DNA from: Bacillota bacterium | GTDB taxonomy: Bacteria; Bacillota_A; Clostridia; Peptostreptococcales; Anaerovoracaceae | NCBI GenBank assembly: GCA_017547345.1 | Contig: JAFYPY010000137.1 | Location: 1 to 8,535, forward strand | Length of the DNA stretch: 8,535 nucleotides | Reading direction: 5' to 3' | Shown: piece by piece, positions 6,324 to 8,535 of the stretch | How the letters are laid out: every line of letters begins with the position of its first letter | How positions within the stretch are numbered: position 1 is the stretch's first letter | The notes under the pieces: model-generated | Told to the model about the DNA's origin: nothing | What the model saw: the letters and a program-made list of their open reading frames with translations, nothing else | Databases searched by the model: none | Program-made: the position numbers and the translations under genes

Positions 6324-6374
6324 AAAGACCTAATGTATGACATTTATATGACATTAGGTCTTTATTATTTTTTT
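6324..6374 (+). terminator. Rho-independent terminator after MurE-like paralog 1
   Basis: A perfect 13-bp stem, AAAGACCTAATGT (6324-6336) with ACATTAGGTCTTT (6351-6363), has a 14-nt loop and is followed by ATTATTTTTTTT. A run of six A before the stem would also let it work from the other strand. ATGACATT occurs twice (6337-6344, 6348-6355), so AATGT can instead pair with the nearer ACATT in a small alternative hairpin. Confidence 0.9.
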
Positions 6375-6402
6375 GTACAATCTGGACAAAATAAACGATA
6401 AC
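6373..6402 (+). promoter_or_regulatory. Weak candidate promoter for MurE-like paralog 2
   Basis: TTGTAC (6373-6378) and GATAAC (6397-6402) are 18 bp apart. They are the best sigma-A-like pair between the terminator and the gene. The -10 is poor and the -35 runs into the terminator T-tract. It is listed because the gene otherwise depends on read-through. Confidence 0.25.
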
Positions 6403-6418
6403 AAAAGATGGGGTGTTT

Positions 6419-7909
6419 ATGGTGTACAAAAGTATAAATAGTTATATTGATGAGATTAGAGAAAGAATTATTGAAATTCATGGAATCTGCAATGACTATG
6501 GTAAAAGACAAATTAAACATATTTCATACAATTCTAGAGATGTAAGGGAAGGTACATTGTTTATATGTAAAGGTGCTTCCTTTAGGAAAGATTATCTTAA
6601 ATCCGCTATAAAAAAGGGGGCAATCTGTTATGTTGCGGATAAAAGATGGACAGAGGATATACCCGGAATAATTGTAGATGATGTAAGAGAATCAATAAGC
6701 TTAGTTTCTGGACATTTCTATAATAACATATGGAACAAAAAACTAGATATTGTTGGAATTACAGGTACAAAAGGTAAGAGTACAACAGCCTTTTTAATAA
6801 AAGCTGTATTAGATTCATACCATCAAAGAATTGGAGATGGTAATACTGCTCTAATTTCTGGTATATATAACTACGATGGTAGAGCAAAACAAAAGGCAAC
6901 TTTAACGACGCCTGAGACCTTGGAATTGCATAAGTTGCTTGCAGAAAGTGTTGATAATTGTTGTGATACTTTAGTAATGGAAGTATCTTCTCAGGGACTA
7001 AAGTATAAGAGAGTACATGGGATAAAATATAAGATAGGGGTATTTCTTAATATTGGAATAGATCATATTTCCGAAGGTGAGCACCTGTCCTTTGAGGATT
7101 ATTTCCAATCGAAAATGGAAATCTTTAAGCAATGTGACATTGCATGCATAAACATTGATATGGAAGATGAATATCTATTTCCGATTTTAGATAATGCTAT
7201 TATTAATAATTGCAGAATTGTTACTTTTGGGACGAAAAAAGGGGCCAAGTATAGGGGAAAACTAGTAAAAGAATCGCTGACTAGTTTGAAGTTTGAACTA
7301 TCGAATAATGGTATAGACTATTTAATTGATGCTTGTTTAGGTGGTGGGTATAACTTATCTAATATACTTGCTGCCATCGCAGTTTGTAAGGAATTAGGAG
7401 TAAGCATAATTGATATAAAAAATGGGCTTTCTAATGTAGAAATACCAGGCAGAATGGAAGTATTTGATATGCCAAACAAAGACTCCAAGATTATAGTAGA
7501 TTATGCCCACAACGAAATGAGTTACAATTCGTTATTTGAATCTATAAATAGAAATTATCCTAATTATAAGAGAATCTTTATGTTTGGATGTGCCGCAGAT
7601 AGAGCTCTTAATAGAAGAAGAGAAGTAGCGAAGATTGCCATTAAAGAAGCTGATAGAGTGGTTATAACAAAATATGATAATGGTAAAGAAACTTTTGAGG
7701 AAATTTCAAAAGAAATCCTTAGAAATATAAGAGCAGAATGCGGGTTAGAAAACGCATTAATGGAAGAAGTTGATATCATAGAGGACAGGACCTCAGCAAT
7801 AGAATTCTGTATAAATAATATTGAAGATGGCTGGATTTTGATAATGACAGGCTGTGAATCAGATAGTAAAACAGTAAAAGAGTACTTAAAAAGGTGTTAT
7901 AAATCATAA
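6419..7909 (+). CDS. MurE-like Mur ligase, paralog 2 (short, altered C-terminus)
   Basis: This 496-residue protein is a diverged copy of the preceding gene product, roughly half identical in conserved blocks by eye. It keeps ISYNS near residue 36, GITGTKGKSTT (113-123, Lys120), TTPETLEL, MEVSSQ (187-192), Lys232 at the carbamylation position, PGRMEVF (343-349) and DYAHN (361-365). Asp394-Arg395 in CAADRALNRR is closer to the usual MurE GGDRD motif than paralog 1. The amino-acid-selecting region reads TKYDNGKETFEE, with no DNPR or DDPN. The end runs MTGCESDSKTVKEYLKR and lacks the segment of about 10 residues that follows this motif in paralog 1. I prefer ATG 6419: it puts the P-loop lysine at 120 as in paralog 1, and GGGGTG (6410-6415) precedes it. 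GTG 6413 and GTG 6422 are alternatives. It sits behind a terminator with weak initiation signals, so expression may be low or conditional. Its matched block 7381-7440 has 17 G+C of 60, against 24 in the first copy. Confidence 0.82.
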   Translation: MVYKSINSYIDEIRERIIEIHGICNDYGKRQIKHISYNSRDVREGTLFICKGASFRKDYLKSAIKKGAICYVADKRWTEDIPGIIVDDVRESISLVSGHFYNNIWNKKLDIVGITGTKGKSTTAFLIKAVLDSYHQRIGDGNTALISGIYNYDGRAKQKATLTTPETLELHKLLAESVDNCCDTLVMEVSSQGLKYKRVHGIKYKIGVFLNIGIDHISEGEHLSFEDYFQSKMEIFKQCDIACINIDMEDEYLFPILDNAIINNCRIVTFGTKKGAKYRGKLVKESLTSLKFELSNNGIDYLIDACLGGGYNLSNILAAIAVCKELGVSIIDIKNGLSNVEIPGRMEVFDMPNKDSKIIVDYAHNEMSYNSLFESINRNYPNYKRIFMFGCAADRALNRRREVAKIAIKEADRVVITKYDNGKETFEEISKEILRNIRAECGLENALMEEVDIIEDRTSAIEFCINNIEDGWILIMTGCESDSKTVKEYLKRCYKS

Positions 7910-7915
7910 CACCTT
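7888..7915. terminator. Shared terminator hairpin over two convergent stop codons
   Basis: AAGGTGTTAT (7891-7900) and ATAACACCTT (7906-7915) form a perfect 10-bp stem with a 5-nt loop. The stem includes the TAA of paralog 2 (7907-7909) and reaches into the stop of the pseudouridine synthase (7914-7916). On the minus strand it is followed by five T, giving a normal terminator. On the plus strand the downstream T run is broken, so termination there should be weaker. Confidence 0.82.
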
Positions 7916-8535
7916 ATAAATTCTTTACTTTTTCAATTAAATCAAGCATATCCTGTGGAAGCGGTGCTTCAAGGTCTAAAGTTTCGCCGGTTACAGGATG
8001 TGTGAAAGTCAAGCTATATGCATGTAAGGCCTGTCTATCTATGTACTCGGAAGTAGGAACTTCATCGGCACCTTCAATTCTTCTAAAATCACCGTGAAGC
8101 TGTCTATATAAGAATGGGTCACCATTGTTATATAAGTGGTCCCCAGTGATAGGGTGACCAATAGAAGCTAGGTGAACTCTAATTTGATGAGTTCTGCCAG
8201 TTTCAAGTCTAAGTTCCACTAGAGTGTAGCCAGATTTATATCTTTCCCTTACTTTGTAGTGAGTTATGGAATCGTATCCGCCGTCTTCAACAGGCAATAC
8301 CCATCTTTCAACTTCGTTAGGGTCAGGTCTACCGATAGGTTTATTGATAGTACCTTCGTCTTCTTCCATGATTCCATCAACGATGGCCATATATCTCTTC
8401 TTGATGTGGTCAACCTTCATCTGCTTAACGATATGGTCTTGAGTGAAGCCGTTTTTAGCAATTACTAGTAGGCCGGAAGTGTTCATATCTAGACGATTAG
8501 CGAATCTAATTTTATATGTCTGACCTTCGTCTATC
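7914..8535 (-). CDS. RluA-family 23S rRNA pseudouridine synthase (5' end outside window)
   Basis: The reading frame stays open to the right edge, giving 206 visible residues; the ATG at 8484-8486 is internal. The family is typically about 300 residues, so about 100 are missing, including any S4 RNA-binding domain. The enzyme isomerises uridine to pseudouridine in structured RNA, usually 23S rRNA for RluC/RluD-type members. The catalytic motif NRLDMNTSGLL has its Asp at visible residue 16 (codon 8487-8489). Other signatures are KKRYMAIVDG (45-54), GRTHQIRVHL (113-122), GHPITGDHLY (126-135) and a C-terminal LHAYSLTFTHP. Paralogs cannot be separated from this part alone, so no symbol is given. 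It converges on the second MurE-like gene, with only 4 bp between stop codons. Confidence 0.95.
   Translation of the reverse strand, partial: IDEGQTYKIRFANRLDMNTSGLLVIAKNGFTQDHIVKQMKVDHIKKRYMAIVDGIMEEDEGTINKPIGRPDPNEVERWVLPVEDGGYDSITHYKVRERYKSGYTLVELRLETGRTHQIRVHLASIGHPITGDHLYNNGDPFLYRQLHGDFRRIEGADEVPTSEYIDRQALHAYSLTFTHPVTGETLDLEAPLPQDMLDLIEKVKNL

Noticed and set aside
6293..6418. Riboswitch or leader RNA before the second MurE-like gene
   Set aside because: The only strong structure is an intrinsic terminator for the upstream gene. No aptamer class is recognisable, and the repeated ATGACATT gives only a small alternative hairpin.
4775..7909. Folylpolyglutamate synthase, MurT-like or cyanophycin synthetase identity for the two ligases
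   Set aside because: The N-terminal ISYNS...TLF.CKG domain, MEVSSQ and PGRMEVF with DYAHN are MurE-type. No zinc-ribbon cysteines of MurT and no ATP-grasp domain of cyanophycin synthetase are present.
7914..8486. Complete short pseudouridine synthase starting at ATG 8484-8486
   Set aside because: This ATG lies right after the catalytic Asp of the RLD motif, and the frame continues open to the window edge, so it is an internal methionine.
1..8535. Mobile element or prophage
   Set aside because: No transposase, recombinase, phage gene, terminal inverted repeats or target duplications were seen. The MurE pair looks like an old tandem duplication, not an insertion.

Overview
The window looks like chromosomal DNA of a low-GC anaerobic Bacillota, most likely of class Clostridia. 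The evidence is a potassium-dependent membrane pyrophosphatase, a lone crotonase, an ECF-type thiamine transporter under a TPP riboswitch, DUF975 and paired P-loop proteins, strong AGGAGG-type ribosome sites, and TTG/ATG starts. Genus cannot be read from the sequence; an Anaerovoracaceae/Eubacterium-like host is a guess. No transposase, integrase, phage gene, tRNA, rRNA or CRISPR array is visible.

Layout. Bases 1-693 hold the 3' end of hppA (+), closed by an intrinsic terminator (715-746). Bases 747-1030 hold no gene but are filled with degenerate repeats of TTCACGAAA/TTTGTGAA. A second terminator (1029-1060) closes a minus-strand crotonase gene (1080-1856), which has its own near-consensus promoter with an inverted repeat over the -35. 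Next on the minus strand is thiT (1960-2499), with a TPP riboswitch (2552-2647) whose expression platform is a hairpin holding the Shine-Dalgarno sequence. The thiT promoter shares its -35 region with a divergent plus-strand promoter.

That plus promoter starts a same-strand run. It comprises a DUF975 membrane protein (2736-3509), a two-half P-loop protein with a TTG start and a ribosome site inside a predicted hairpin (3585-4700), and two consecutive MurE-like ligases (4775-6292 and 6419-7909) separated by a strong terminator. The second ligase converges on an RluA-family pseudouridine synthase (minus, 7914 to beyond the right edge). A perfect hairpin covers both stop codons.

How the parts relate. 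hppA (ion pumping), the crotonase (acyl-CoA metabolism), thiT (vitamin uptake) and the pseudouridine synthase (RNA modification) look like independent housekeeping units, each with its own signals. The most unusual part is 2736-7909. The two MurE paralogs keep the ATP- and UDP-MurNAc-handling core of the streptococcal L-lysine type. Both have lost the recognisable amino-acid-selecting motifs, and the second also has a shortened C-terminus. The P-loop protein before them has one intact and one eroded nucleotide site. Whether these four genes form one envelope-related pathway is inference from order only.
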